DNA from: Peromyscus leucopus
Taxonomy: Eukaryota > Chordata > Mammalia > Rodentia > Cricetidae
Direction: 5' to 3'
Assembly: GCF_004664715.2 (NCBI RefSeq)
Contig: NC_051074.1
Coordinates: forward strand, 22,670,058-22,734,057
DNA: 64,000 bases
Part shown: piece by piece, positions 13,346 through 26,205 of the stretch
How positions within the stretch are numbered: position 1 is the first letter of the stretch
How the letters are laid out: every line of letters starts with the position of its first letter
The notes under the pieces: model-generated
Told to the model about the DNA's origin: nothing
Databases searched by the model: none
The model's input: only the letters and a program-made list of their open reading frames with translations
Program-made: the position numbers and the translations under genes

Positions 13346-13433
13346 ATGCAATGATGTTTCCGTATCTGTTCTTCATTCTGTTCTCGTCTTTCTTAGCCGA
13401 GTCCCATGGTGCAGACTGTCCTTCAAAGAAGCT
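13346..13433 (-). CDS. Ptprm: Ptprm internal exon, start of phosphatase domain D1
   Basis: An 88-bp exon on the minus strand: 29 codons from [10 protein letters not shown] to RYGNIIA plus the first base of a Tyr codon. The acceptor is TTCTTCCAG after a clear pyrimidine tract and the donor is GTAAGC. It starts in phase 0, matching the phase-0 end of the exon at 54745-54935 despite the 41.3-kb intron between them. The KNRYGNI motif is the conserved phosphotyrosine-recognition-loop motif at the N-terminal end of classical PTP domains. The catalytic WPD loop and the HCSAGxGR cysteine loop would lie in later exons; the next one, expected to begin with a split Tyr then DHSRV, was looked for in 1-13345 and not seen. 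Confidence 0.93.
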
Positions 13434-14424
13434 CTGGAAGAAAGAGGAAGTGACATTAAGCATGACAATTGCATGTAGTGAACAGAGGGGTCTTCATGGG
13501 AAGGGGGGGGTGTCCTTAAAATGTGGGTCAATGGTCAAGCAGGCAATAGTCACAAGAATGAAGCTATTTTTATTTTGGGAATATTTTGCTTGGCTCCTGC
13601 TAAGTGTTGATTTGCATTGGCTAGCATCTCCCAGAGAGAGAAAGTAAAGAGGAAACCCACAGTTTATTTGAGCAGTATTCTACTAGAATATTTGATGGAG
13701 AAAAAAAAATTTCCCAAATTTCTTCCTTATAAGTTTTCACTACTCTTTTTTGAAACATACAAAGGCATTTTTTTTCTCCCTGATAAATAATCAAAGGAAT
13801 GTTATTTTGGACTAGAATGGAAAAATAGGAAAGCTAAAACTTCATGACTTCAAGATTAAATTCTTATGGTATATTCTGAATTTTACCTGGATGTACTATG
13901 CCTGGGGGTTTTAGTGGTCACAGTAGGTTTTCCTATGGCATTTGTAATGAGAATACCTTTTGCTATCACTTTGAGCAAGTGACAAGATTGATCCAGGCCT
14001 TCATTCCCACGTTAGTGCCCATAGCATGTCCCCTTATGTCGTCAAGTCTACACAGAAGTTACAGGTGGGACATGGCAACGTGGAAGTTGAGAAAAGCTCG
14101 TTTCTTGTCATTGTCACAGATACCAGCCGAGCTGGTCCCCAGCATGGTTGAGAGAGGGCTCAAGCAGTTACAGACCTGCCTGCCTGGCACACAGCATGTG
14201 GACAATGGCCAGGGCCAGGCATGCCCTATGCCTGTCTGTTATCAGGCTGGAATCTGAGAAGGGACTGCATGGTCAGCATTTTTGTTGACCGGGAGCTTAT
14301 GCCCTCACAGCTTGCATTCAATAAATATTTACTGAATGAATGATGGTCGGCGCCGCTTTGTGATAGCACATAATTGCTTTGATATAAAAGAAAAGTGTTC
14401 TAAGACTTTGGAAACCTGTCTGTA

Positions 14425-14960
14425 TCAGTTCATTTTCCATAATTTGGATGACATACCCGAGGTAGGCTACTTATAAAAAAAAGAGAGAGAGAGACTTGTC
14501 AATTCACACTCAAGAACAGGTAGCCCTGTTTGCTTGGCCTCTGGTGGTAGATGGCAACATGTTATGAACACATTGGTGGTGGGGGTGGGGGTGGGGTCAG
14601 AGTGGAACAGGGGGCTGAGATACTGGGGCTCCACAATCCCTTCAGAGGTCTTCTTCTAGTTGACCTAAGAATCTGTCATCGGGCTCCACTTCTTAAAGGC
14701 TCCAGAAACAAAACCTGAGCACAATAAAGTCCAAACTTCCAACCATGGACCTCTGAGGAGCAAATAATACTGGAACACAGCACCTCCTGTATACACTTCA
14801 CAGATTTCATTCAGATACAACTGTGCCCTCTACATTTTTCATACCATGTCAAATCTTGCTCCTATAATCTAGCTGAGTTCCCACAACAAATAGCCTGGAA
14901 AAGAACCTGATCGCAGCTCTGTCCAACCCCTGGATTTTAAACCTTGTCATCAGCATACCC
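14425..14960 (-). mobile_element. MaLR-like LTR fragment
   Basis: TATCAGTTCATTTTCCATAA, then GACATACCCGAGGTAGGCTA and CTTATAAAAAAAAGAGAGAG match the reverse complement of the R region of MaLR LTRs. A GTGGGG-rich patch near 14580 interrupts it. Confidence 0.5.
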
Positions 14961-15125
14961 ATGGCACAAACCAGCAGAAGCCACCAACTTCATAGGATGC
15001 AGGAAGAAAAGCATCATACCCCCAACAGAAGAACCGAGTAGTAAATTGTCTAAATTCATCTAAGGTCCCTGAGCCATGATCATAACAGACATTCTACTTT
15101 TGAAAACATATTTGAAAAACTTAGG

Positions 15126-15335
15126 GAGAGTGGCTAGAGAGACCAATCAGTGGTTAACAAGCACTTGCTGCTCCTGCAGAGGACCTGGGTTTGGTTTCTA
15201 GCACCCACCTAAGGGCTCACAACCATCTGTAACTAGCGCTTCAATGGATCTGATGCTCTTCTCTGGCCTGTGTGGGTACATGCATGCATGCAAAACACTC
15301 GTACATATAAAATAAAAATGAATTTTCAAAGAACC
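15126..15335 (+). mobile_element. B3-type SINE
   Basis: Head GTGGCTAGAGAGACCAATCA, middle GCAGAGGACCTGGGTTTGGT and TCTAGCACCCACCTAAGG, and the ATATAAAATAAAAATG tail. Confidence 0.8.
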
Positions 15336-16435
15336 CTTAAGGAACGACAAAGATTAGAGGTTCTGTGTATGAACAATTGAAGTGATAGTGATATATTACT
15401 GGTTGAAGAATAAAGTACCCGAAGAAACAGGATAAGTAAAAATGAAACATTTTCTTGTTATTGATAAATCGAGACAATAAGACACAGGTGAAAACTCACC
15501 AGATAATTCCACCTAGAACAAGACCACAATATAACCAGGAGATTATAAGCACATAACCCATGACAAGCTACAGCGTGTTAACTCTCCTCTGCCCTACAAT
15601 ACGCATTTAAAAATAGCTCCAGGGATTTTTGAAGTCAAATATTCTCATTTGGAAAGTGTCTTTGTTATTCTGTGAATGACAATTATTTCACAGTTTGAGT
15701 AATAACTATTATTTGACTTCTAACAATGTAATTCTACTTTGAGTATGTCACGATTTAATTACCAATTTCACTTCCCCTGCCTTTTCTACTCATCTAAAAA
15801 GTTCTGTTTTTTTTTTTCCTTATTATTCTGTAGGAAGATGGAGGGAGAGAACTGACTTTGAGGGGGCTCTGACATCTTCTAGTGGATCCCTGCTGCAGTT
15901 TATGGGGTCACCAAGAGGTGCAGCTTCGCAGAGGCGCAGACAGCCTGTCTCAGTCCTGACAAGTGGTTCCGTGCGGTCTGGCGCTCACCTTGCAGCTGGG
16001 TATGTATGTGGTAATCACAGGACTTCTGAGAGAGAGCCCTTACCCTTAACAGCAGTTATTTGACCCCACTGTTTCCATTTAATTGGTGATCAGGATAGAC
16101 ATCAATCAGCAAATGGGAAAATAACCAATCTTGTTTCATTTCGGCACCCTGGAATGTTTTAATTTGGACGGGGCTCACGAGTTGTCATCTCTGAGCTCTT
16201 ACCAAGGTGGGCATCAGCTAGAGACTCAGATGAATGAGTTCGGCATCTCAGCTGAGCCTCACTGGGGTATAGGTAGGAAGGAGCAATGTGTTCTCTTAAC
16301 CCCTGCTCTTCGTGAACCATCCCACTCTGACAGTGACTTTAGAGGGAGAGGCAATACCATTTCTACCTAAAAGTATACGGCTAATTTTCATATCTAGTTC
16401 ACATCTCCTTACATCTAATGAGGAAAATATTAAAG

Positions 16436-16618
16436 GGCCAGCAAGATGGCCCAGCAGATAAAGGTGCTTGGAGCCAAGCCTACTGACCTGAGTTCGATTC
16501 CACCCTATGGGAACGGAGAACGTACTCCAACGATTTGTCCTTTAACTTCTACACGTGGGCTGTCACACCCACACACCCACACATACACACATAAGTTTAA
16601 AAATTAATAAAGATTTAA
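16436..16618 (+). mobile_element. B2/B3-related SINE
   Basis: tRNA-like head CCAGCAAGATGGCCCAGCAG, GACCTGAGTTCGATTCCACC in the B-box area, a short CACAC-rich region, and a TAATAAAGATTTAAAG tail. Confidence 0.75.
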
Positions 16619-16680
16619 AGATGTATCAAGTAAATTTTGTCCTGTTTTTGGCTGCTTATTATAAAACAGGCATTTTCTTT

Positions 16681-16850
16681 TTCTTTTTTTGTTTTTGTTT
16701 TTGTTTTTTTCGAGACAGGGTTTTTCTGTGTAGCTTTGCGCCTTTCCTGGAACTCACTTGGTAGCCCAGGCTGGCCTCAAACTCACAGAGATCCGCCTGG
16801 CTCTGCCTCCCGAGTGCTGAGATTAAAGGTGTGCGCCACCACCGCCCGGC
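16681..16850 (-). mobile_element. B1 SINE (cricetid type)
   Basis: Reverse-complement B1: T-rich start, TCGAGACAGGGTTTTTCTGT, GTAGCTTTGCGCCTTTCCTG, then ATTAAAGGTGTGCGCCACCA and the ACCGCCCGGC terminus. The GCTTTGCGCCTTTCCTGGAA segment is characteristic of cricetid B1s. Confidence 0.93.
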
Positions 16851-17853
16851 TATTGGTGTTTTCTTATATGATGCATGAGGCGGGGCTTTTGTCTTGAGCC
16901 ACTCAACTGCCTCTGCAGGGACTGTGTGACTCACCCTAACAGAAAAGCCAACACGGAACCAAATAAAGAGGGCTATGAGACAATGATGGGGTGGCTGTCA
17001 CCTGATGACTCCTTATGAAAACAGTGATTGCATCTTGGACCTTCAGCAATTGACTTGCTCCAATTGTACGGGTAAACTCTCCATGCAAATGCATCATTTA
17101 GATCAGACCTCCTCGTCACTGCCTTTGGAATAAATAATGCATGCACGGGGGCTGAGGGAGCAAGAGAGCGCAGGACCGGTGGTACTGGCTTCCGCTGACT
17201 TTCGCTAAAGAGGCCGAGCACAAAAATGTCCAACTTTTAAATCGGAAATCTGTACTAAGATAAAACCAGTTTCAGAAATTAGGATTTTTATTAGAATATA
17301 TTCTAAAAAAATATCTAAGAGCCCTATTTATAGATTTTTACATTTCTTCATATGCCTAAAGCAGTACCCAAGGTAAGCGGAGATTTTAAGTTCCGATGTT
17401 AGACTAGCTAGAGCTTCAACAGTAATGGGTGCTCTGCGGAGCTGTAGTATGACATGGGCCCCTCACAGTCAGAGCCTGTGTTAATTACAGACTTCATTGC
17501 TATGACTTCATGCACCTGGCAGGGATGACTTAAGGGAGAAAGGACTATGTGGCTCAGTTTCAGAGGGTCCAGCCACAGCTGCTTGCCTTCCACTTGGGTA
17601 GAAGGGCATGGTGGCAGGAACTCAGGGCAGAGGGAGTTCCTTCTTTCTTGGTAGAGAGCACAGAGAGCAGAGAACCCTGACACTGAGCTTTGTCCTTTCC
17701 ACTGTTTTATTTTGTTCAGGTCTTCAGTCCCAGAAATGGTGTCATTTCTCTTCAGGGCGGGTCTCTCTACCTCCTTAATGCTTCCTGGAAGGGACCTGCC
17801 AATCTCCTAGGTGATTTGTAAATCCAGTCAAGTTGACAGGGAAGAGCATTCAA

Positions 17854-18327
17854 CACACAGCACCCAGGGTTACTCATCACACAGCACCCAGGGTTACTCA
17901 TCACACAGCACCTAGGGTTACTCATCACACAGCACCCAGGGTTACTCATCACACAGCACCCAGGGTTACTCATCACACAGCACCCAGGGTTACTCATCAC
18001 ACAGCACCCAGGGTTACTCATCACACAGCACCCAGGGTTACTCATCACACAGCACCCAGGGTTACTCATCACACAGCACCCAGGGTTACTCATCACACAG
18101 CACCCAGGGTTACTCAACACACAGCACCCAGGGTTACTCATCACACAGCACCCAGGGTTACTCATCACACAGCACCCAGGGTTACTCATCACACAGCACC
18201 CAGGGTTACTCATCACACAGCACCCAGGGTTACTCATCACACAGCACCCAGGGTTACTCATCACACAGCACCCAGGGTTACTCATCACACAGCACCCAGG
18301 GTTACTCATCACACAGCACCCACGGTT
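17854..18327 (+). repeat. 24-bp minisatellite, about 19.5 copies
   Basis: Tandem array with unit CACACAGCACCCAGGGTTAC plus TCAT. Nineteen full units and a partial one; nearly all identical. Visible variants are a C-to-T change (CACCTAGG) in an early unit and a CAT-to-CAA change in the eleventh. As 24 is a multiple of three and the unit lacks stops, both strands stay open in one frame for over 450 bp; the forward frame lacks an ATG start, opening only at TTG. Confidence 0.97.
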
Positions 18328-19982
18328 CTCTTGGTTTCAAATTCTCAGAGACAAGAACCCAGTTTATTAGCACCATGCAACTGTGTTGCAGCTAGTCTGT
18401 GGCCACGCCCAAAGAAATGTGCAACGTCATACATAGCAGGTGACTTCATTCTTTCTTTCTCCGAGAGGCATAGGCTTCTGACAATGCTTTCAATCCATTT
18501 TTTTTTTTGGTTTGGCTTTGTATTGTGTTTGCACACCACAAAGAGGATCATTACTAGTAAAGTTACCAACAAGTAGAATACACAGTAGGGTATCAAGTAC
18601 CTGGGACACTCACTGCCCTGGAGAGTCAATAGATTGATTGTCAACAGGTTGCTAGTCAATAGATTGGCTATATTCATTACTGAATATTGGTTATATTAAA
18701 AAACCTAGTGTTGGTTTTTATATCTCTCTTAATAAATTGGCTTGCTTTATAAGACTTACATCATACACTTTTTCTCTGGTCAAGAATAAAAAGGTTTTTA
18801 AGTTCTTTTTAAAAAAATATTTTAAGAGGTCAAAGTTATACAATTTCCTTTAAATAACACAGATTGAAGCTTTGATTAGAATTCAACCTTGAACCAATAT
18901 TCTTGGGGGAATAAACACTACATAATTTATGCTGTATCTTTCTAGATGGTTCTTTTGAATAGCTTTATCAAACCCATTGAAAGTACGGCCAACCAACCTT
19001 TGAATCCTCCTAGTGCCAAGGCTGAGACCCCTCAAAGGACTCAGGTTTCATGAACATGTGGTGGCTCAGGGAAAACTTGACCTTTTCTCTTCTGAGATGC
19101 CTCTGTCATGCTCAAGCTTAAATGTGAACCTTAGTTCCTTCCCATCTCTCACCTCATGTTTTTCCCTTGACAGAATTATTTCTAAGTTCATTAAAATCAA
19201 ATTTAATCAAAGCACAGATGATCTGAGGGAAATGGCCCAATGAGAGAGAGCAGAAGGGACATCTGAGGGACAGTGTGAAGATGATTATTTGATGGGTGAC
19301 TTGCATCTCTGGAGCATCAACTTAAGGACAAGCCGAGGAGAGAAAGAGAGTGATGCCTCACATCCCCAGGACTCGCTTTCCAGGAGGAGTTTCAACTACA
19401 ACACACACAGTTAGGTATTATGTGTTTAGGGCATGTTTTTAATATGCAAGTACAATTCAATGCACCGTGGGTTTTTTTTTTTCATTACAAAAAACTTACT
19501 TTATGCATTTTGGGGATTTAAGTTAATGGTCTCACTGCACCTTCTGTTAGAATTTTCATAAATATACTCATGCTTTTATTCTACTTAAAATGTAATTAAA
19601 GTGCTTCCTCTGACTACCATGGCTCCTATATACCAAGAAAAAGGCAGCAAACCTGGGAACTGCTCTGAAAGAGTAATAAGTTTCTGAAACAATAAAAAAC
19701 AAAACCAGGCAGGCTCCGGTGAATACCAATGACTTCTCTGCTTGTGGACGCTGTGCTCGCCACGGTCACGGGGCAGGAGGAAATTGAACATCCTGCACAC
19801 TGTCATTTTTTTTCTGAATAGGGAACGTGTTTTTGTGATTCAATAACCTCCTCCCACACCCCTCATGCCACCGTCATTTCCCACAGGATATAATTACACA
19901 TCTCAGTGGCCCACCTCGAGAGAACGCTACTCCAAAATGATGCAGTCTGTTAAAAAATGCCACAGCTCTCAGATATTAAAAA

Positions 19983-20004
19983 AAAAGAGAGAGAGAGAGA
20001 GAGG
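19983..20004 (+). repeat. (GA)n microsatellite
   Basis: AGAGAG run following an A-run. Confidence 0.85.
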
Positions 20005-22379
20005 AGAAGAAAACCCTATTCAACAGAAAAGCCACTAGAATGAATGGGATTGCGGGTCAAGGCCATACAGAACGACAGAGCGTTCTCAGGCAGTGTGGGG
20101 TCAAGTGTTTTAGAAGCTTCTGAAATGGAATTTTTCCTCCCTTTCTCTTATGAATAAAATTGTGCACGTTAAAACTATTGAAATCATCACCCTGGAAGGA
20201 GGAAGATGAAGCCATCGGGGCATGCAGAGTCTCTGAACTTTCTTTGTTTCCTGCCCATATTTCTCTTCTGGTTCTTCCAAGCATTGCATTTTATTGGGTT
20301 CGTATAAACAATTTATTGCTAGAGCAGTAAAGCAATGGGAGATGGCTAACTCTGCCTGAACGTCCACAAAGTGGTGGAGTGCAGACGGAAAGGGGCCCTG
20401 AAGGTCATGCCCTGTGGTTGCAGTGGCCTTGGCACTGTTCTTCTGCAATGTCCCAGACAAAAGCAATCAAAGAATAGGGCACTTCAAGGACAGAAGAGGT
20501 GGAAATGGGTGGGAACAAGAATCGAGACTCATTTGTGCGGTGTTGTCTACAGAAACCAAAGTCAACGTGCACACAACCATTGTGTCTTCTAAAGAAGTTG
20601 CTAAGCTCCTAGCAATTCAATGGCCCTATGAAAGTTACAGCTTAATCCAGTTAGGAACCATGCAGAACTTTCCTACTTGGAGTGTCAGGAGGAGGAGGAC
20701 CTGGGTGGTGCTCTGCCTATGACAGTCTTCCTTTACCCAACATTGCCTTGTAGCCTATAACAAACTATGGAGCTTCTGTGGCCAGAACGAGCCCCTCTGT
20801 GTCTGGCTGGCCTTCAGGACATGTTCCTTGTGCTGTTGAATGTCACCCTGGGTGAAAGCAAGATGACATTCATAGCAAAGTCACAGCTCTCTTTGGAAAT
20901 ACATCCTTGTTGGCTATCTGAAGCACATTCAATCTTTCTGTTTACATTTGCCCGGTCTAGAATCCCTGCAGTGGTCACACCTCCTGTTAATGATGTAACC
21001 TATCCCTCAAGCGTACCCAAGCAGAAAAACATGGGAAAACCACCGATCAAGTACAAAGGGAGAAGGAAACACAACCAGCTCACTGGCAAATGAACACAAA
21101 CTCCTTAGTAAAGGAGGGATGGGGGCAAAGATGAGGACTTCTAAGAGCCGAGCGGTGCGCATGCTGTGGCTGCTCCAGGAAGGGCGGTGTCTACAGAACT
21201 GGGGCGGACTCTGGTGCAGCATTGATTATAAAGGCAGAGGGGAGAGCTTGGGGGTGACCAATGCTTTCTCTAAAAGAAAGCATTTCTTTAAAAGGCACCT
21301 TGGAAAAAAGGCAATGCTCTGTAGCCCCTCTTTTGAGGTGCTTCCCTCAGATTTGAAGGCTCTTCTTGCTGCCTGAACCTGTGAGGAAACTCTCAGTTTA
21401 GAATCTGAGGAGCCCTGGCTCCCCAGAACCTGCTCCCGAGGGGGTTTTTCAAAGGCTTGTCAATGAGGGCTTTTCAGCAGCCAGAGGTGGCACCTATAGT
21501 CCAGTCCTCCTCGACAGGGTCTCTGCTGCGTCTCACAGAGCGAGGACGGGTCTAGCCAGAGGCTGGACAGGCAGGGATTCAGAACAGTGTGTATATCCCT
21601 CATGTGATGCTCAAGTCGAAGTTGACGTTTTCAAGTTGAACTTCGGTCAGTCCCCGACTCTCTCTTGATTATGCTGTAGGTCAGAGCGATGGATCCAACT
21701 TTCAGAGATTCTGGAACCTGGATCCATCCCTGTCCTCGCTGCATTACCCTGGCAACCCCAAGGAGACGGCTGTAATTGGAAGGTGTCAAAGCAGTGATGT
21801 CATGGGGCCACCAGGCAAGGACACGAAGGGGAGGGCTGCTCTGTTTGTGAAGTACCCAAGAGAGGATCGGAGCCACAGGTTTTACAATTTCTGGAGGTCG
21901 CATCAGGCTGAAGTCCTCCCTCCAGGATTACTGCCCAGCCTGCGGAAAGGCTGTTTTCATTTCCCCTGAGATACAGATAGCCCTGGGGTGTGGGTTATTA
22001 GCACTGCTCAGAACTGCGATTTCCTCCCTCTCTGCACCTGACTCCAAACAGCTGGCTGTCGGTGAGCCTGAGCTGGAGGCACCCAGCCCTTCCATAAAGA
22101 TCAAAAGCACCTCCTTGGCGAAAGGTAACCTGGAAACTCCCAGAGAACAAATGGATGCTTCTGTGGAAAGTGCCAGATGCTCCTGGCCTGAGAGCAGCTG
22201 GAAAAGCCAGTCCCTATTTATCTTTCATTGAACCACTGCAGAAGCCCCTGGACCAGTCTCTTTGCTGCCCCGTGGTCCATATGCTTGCTTCACAGTGAGT
22301 TCCTTAAAACATTCCAGGCTCCCTGGCACTTCAACCCTGGGAGTCTCCTTCCCATAGCTATCAGGACTGAGGTCAGTCT

Positions 22380-22440
22380 GTATAATGTGTGCAGCATGCA
22401 GTAAGTGCTCAAGCAGTGCAGCATGCAGTAAGCACTCAAG
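22380..22440 (+). repeat. 27-bp direct tandem duplication
   Basis: Two adjacent copies of a unit containing TGCAGCATGCAGTAAG and CTCAAGCAG, differing by two bases (GTGCTC versus CACTC-type). The AGTAAGTGCTCAA word resembles a MIR 3' end. Confidence 0.7.
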
Positions 22441-22639
22441 CAGGGCTGCCAGCCACCGCTCTGGTGTTAAAGCTTGAGATCTGATAAGGCATCTTTGCTG
22501 ACTCCGTTGCTGAATTTTGTTACCTCCTCTCTGATGACCCTTTCCGTTCCCCCAGGTCCCTCCAGTGGCTTGATCTCTTTCCTTCACTGGTTCGACACAG
22601 CATGTGGAAGCAAGATGACGTTTCCCCTTTCTTTCTGAT

Positions 22640-22703
22640 GTTGGGGATTGAATCCAGGGTCTTACCATGCTAAGTGATGCTCACTAGAGAGCTCCCCCCC
22701 CCC
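22640..22703 (-). mobile_element. ID-type SINE fragment
   Basis: Reads TTGGGGATTGAATCCAGGGT followed by ACCATGCTAAG, GAGAGCTC and a C-run, which is the reverse complement of the tRNA-Ala-derived ID head. Confidence 0.7.
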
Positions 22704-24126
22704 AGCTTCTGGGGTAGTTGTTTCGTGCTTGCTGATCTGTTAGTAACTACAACAAAACACAAAATAAACACCCACCTTTAAGGGTGACTTCTTAGAAAGC
22801 AACGACTTTTAAAAAGTTCTCACCTCAGAAATCAGAGTACACACAAGTCTGTCAAATATGACTGAAAAGCTCAAGCACACACTTTAAGAGATGACAGGCT
22901 TGGGGATGAATAAATGTGACAGAAAAAGGGAACTTTAATATGCAATTTGTGGCTCTCTTTTGACATGTATTAATTTATAAAATTTCTCAGCACAGTTCCC
23001 TGCTCTTCCTGTTAATACCCAAGCCAAGGTGATTAAAGACAGAAATTTACAAAGAAGAATTATGTTTAAGATGTAGAAAGAAAGTTCAGAAATACCTTTT
23101 CAGTTTAGTGAAAAATAATTGCATTTCAGTTTACTGTCAGAAAGTCCAATGTGGATCCTTCTTAATGTTGAGCAGTGTTCATCTATGGAGCTGTGTCCCT
23201 GGCCCACAGCTGCTCTATTGAAAATTGCAGCTGAACATTATTTCTAGGGTCGAGGAAGCTCTTCCTTGACTGGGTTTAGCCAAATGTCCTTCCTTGTTGA
23301 AGGCTGAGGACACCTTTACTTCTGAGCTGCACATACACTTCTGGTGAGCAAAGTCTTGACACTAAGTTGCTACTGTTGCTGCCTGAGAAAGAGATGCTAG
23401 ACAAGTCAACAGTGAGAGCCTCACGGGTACAGGGTAGGATGCTGGTGCAGGCAGAGGGGCCAGTGTGCTGGGAAGACCATTCTAATAGAGACAGAGCCGT
23501 CGCACCTCGGGAACCCTGATTGAACAAATGCGTCGTCTTGCCACATATCTTGGATAGAATGCATTACCCATTTGTACGCACACTGTCAAAACTGTACTTC
23601 TTCTGGTTAACGTACTTTCGGATTGGCAGATACAGGTGGCTGAAGAAGGTGGGGGGAGAGAACCCCAGAGGCTGACAATAACAGTTGACCACAATTCATA
23701 GCATCTTTCTAAATTTTACTCAGTGGTATATCCAGTGTTACCATTTCCCTTATATCCTGCTCACTTTCCTCACTCTGATTAAATGAGTTAATTATTATAT
23801 GTGATAGATTTGCTTATAAATGAATATTCATATTGTTCTAATAAATGGAAAGCTTACACACCTAGGTAAAGATATTAGGAAAAAACAAGTAGAAAACAAG
23901 CAAGCATTGGCAGCAGCAGGCTCCACCAGGCTATGTTCTGAGCCTGAAGCCTATTTTTAGGCTGAGAGAGAGGAAGTGATGAGTGGCCCCAGACCAGAAG
24001 ACTCAGCTGTTCATCCCAGCTCTGATGAACTCTCAGCTGGAACAAGTGACCACATCTAGTTTTCAATTTCCATGATAGGATTTTCTGCACTATCAAAGAG
24101 GCTGGCTTTCTGCATTAAAAGCAAGC

Positions 24127-24396
24127 AAGCAGCTGGAGGGATGGCTCGCTGAACAAGTATGAAGAGTGGGAGCTTTTCTCTCTAGCACGTGTGCAAAAGC
24201 CAGGGGTGGCAGCATGTGTCTGGGACCCAGTGCTGAGGAGCCGCTGCTCAGACAGTCTAGCTGATTTGTGGTGAGCTAGCTCCAGTTTCTGGTGAGAGAC
24301 CCTGTCTCCAAATAAATAAATAAATAGATAGATAGATAGATAGATAGATAGGTAGGTAGGTAGGTAGGTAGGTAGATAGACAGACAGACAGACAGA

Positions 24397-24443
<47 letters not shown>

Positions 24444-24530
24444 ATACGGTGACTAGAAAGCAGCTGAGGGAGACACTTGACATTGACCTCTCACCTCCAC
24501 ACGGCACAGACACGGCATGCACACATGTAA
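24127..24530 (+). mobile_element. RSINE1-type SINE split by a microsatellite
   Basis: 5' part with AGCTGGAGGGATGGCTCGCT and GTGCAAAAGCCAGGGGTGG, then GGTGAGAGACCCTGTCTCCA. A long tetranucleotide tract sits in the normal A-rich position, and the 3' part resumes with GAGACACTTGACATTGACCT and CACACGG. The order matches RSINE1. Confidence 0.75.
24310..24446 (+). repeat. Compound (AAAT)n (GATA)n (GTAG)n (GACA)n microsatellite
   Basis: Successive blocks of AATA, GATA, GGTA, GACA and again AATA units, all inside the RSINE1 copy. Confidence 0.97.
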
Positions 24531-24593
24531 CATCTGTTGGTATCAGTGAAAGGAACACAGAGTGTTTGAACTTGTAGAGCCGAGAAAGGTGGC

Positions 24594-25093
24594 NNNNNNN
24601 NNNNNNNNNNNNNNNNNNNNNNNNNNNNNNNNNNNNNNNNNNNNNNNNNNNNNNNNNNNNNNNNNNNNNNNNNNNNNNNNNNNNNNNNNNNNNNNNNNNN
24701 NNNNNNNNNNNNNNNNNNNNNNNNNNNNNNNNNNNNNNNNNNNNNNNNNNNNNNNNNNNNNNNNNNNNNNNNNNNNNNNNNNNNNNNNNNNNNNNNNNNN
24801 NNNNNNNNNNNNNNNNNNNNNNNNNNNNNNNNNNNNNNNNNNNNNNNNNNNNNNNNNNNNNNNNNNNNNNNNNNNNNNNNNNNNNNNNNNNNNNNNNNNN
24901 NNNNNNNNNNNNNNNNNNNNNNNNNNNNNNNNNNNNNNNNNNNNNNNNNNNNNNNNNNNNNNNNNNNNNNNNNNNNNNNNNNNNNNNNNNNNNNNNNNNN
25001 NNNNNNNNNNNNNNNNNNNNNNNNNNNNNNNNNNNNNNNNNNNNNNNNNNNNNNNNNNNNNNNNNNNNNNNNNNNNNNNNNNNNNNNNNNNNN
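24594..25093. other. Assembly gap, 500 N
   Basis: Exactly 500 N, which suggests a placeholder of arbitrary length. Any translation across it is meaningless. Confidence 0.99.
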
Positions 25094-25884
25094 GAACAGA
25101 ATTCATTACTATTACTGACCTCGTAGCCATTTAAAAGAGCTTCAGGGAGGCTTCAGAATATGGAGCTAAATAAAAACTTGAAAAATTTATGTGTTTGAGC
25201 TCTAGCTGTGACTAACGGCGCTAGTTGGATAACTTTAATACTTGAAAAAAAAGCCAATATTTAGCATCAGTGTTCCCACAAAATAAATAAGCGATTCTTT
25301 TCTGATTGCTCTTCCAATACTTGCCCCACACGGCACATTCCAATAGTTCCCCTCCCGAGTTGTTTGAGTAGCGGCTGTCATGATTCTTGTGAACTGGCAA
25401 TTATGTCAAAACGATTTAATCAGTGCTTGAGCCGCACTGGCGTGGCTCTTCGAAGACCATTTTTCAGAATGACAGTCCCCTAAGCATTTGTTAAATAATT
25501 AGACCTAACGCTCTTCTCACAAGAACCTCCAGCAGTACTGTTTATGCTTGGAGCCTCTGAGACATGGCTCAGGCAATATTGCGAGTACCAGAACCCCGTT
25601 TAGCAAAGCTCAACATTGGAGGGAAGATGAGAGGCGGGCTTCTCTGTCCTCAGGAAACATTCCTCCACTGCCATGACTAAGAGCTCGCAGACGTTATGGA
25701 CCTCAGTGGAATTTGATTGACATCAGACACTATTCTAGCATCACATGTCCAAGGATGACTGCCAGGGTTTCCTCCTTTTATAGGACCCGTGTGATCCTCC
25801 TTCAGGCCACAGGCATGGTGGGGAACTTGCTTCCTCCTGCTGTCTCCATCTGGCAGACACAGTAAGAAAGCCCGTAGGAGGGGC

Positions 25885-26205
25885 TGAGGTAATGGCTTGC
25901 TAAGTAAGCTGCTCACTGCACAGGCCTCAGGACCTGAGGTTGGCTCCCCAGCACCCGTTAAAAGTCATGCATGGCAGTGTGGTGCATGCCTGACTGAAAC
26001 GCTAGCACTGGTCCGTGGAAACCAGCAGATCCTGGGGGCTCACTGGCCAGCCGATCCAGCCCAAAACGACAAGCTCTAGGTTCAACAGGAAGTGAGGGAG
26101 GGGAAGATACTTGCAGTTGACCTCTGACCTCTACATATCTGCAGAGGTGAGCATACTAGCACATGCATGTGTGCACATGCACATATGCATCACATAAAAA
26201 AATTA
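25885..26205 (+). mobile_element. RSINE1 SINE
   Basis: GGGGCTGAGGTAATGGCTTG head, CCCCAGCACCCGTTAAAAGT, TGGGGGCTCACTGGCCAGCC, CAAGCTCTAGGTTCAACAGG, then TTGCAGTTGACCTCTGACCT and a CACATGCA-rich tail. Confidence 0.85.

Noticed and set aside
17854..18327. CRISPR array
   Set aside because: Contiguous tandem units with no spacers, in a mammalian intron.
17767..18576. Long open frames on both strands through the 24-bp array, as a possible repeat-protein gene
   Set aside because: They follow from a stop-free unit whose length is a multiple of three. The forward frame begins at TTG, with no ATG, and neither has splice or promoter context.
24543..25134. Open frames of about 190 codons
   Set aside because: They consist almost entirely of the 500-N gap.
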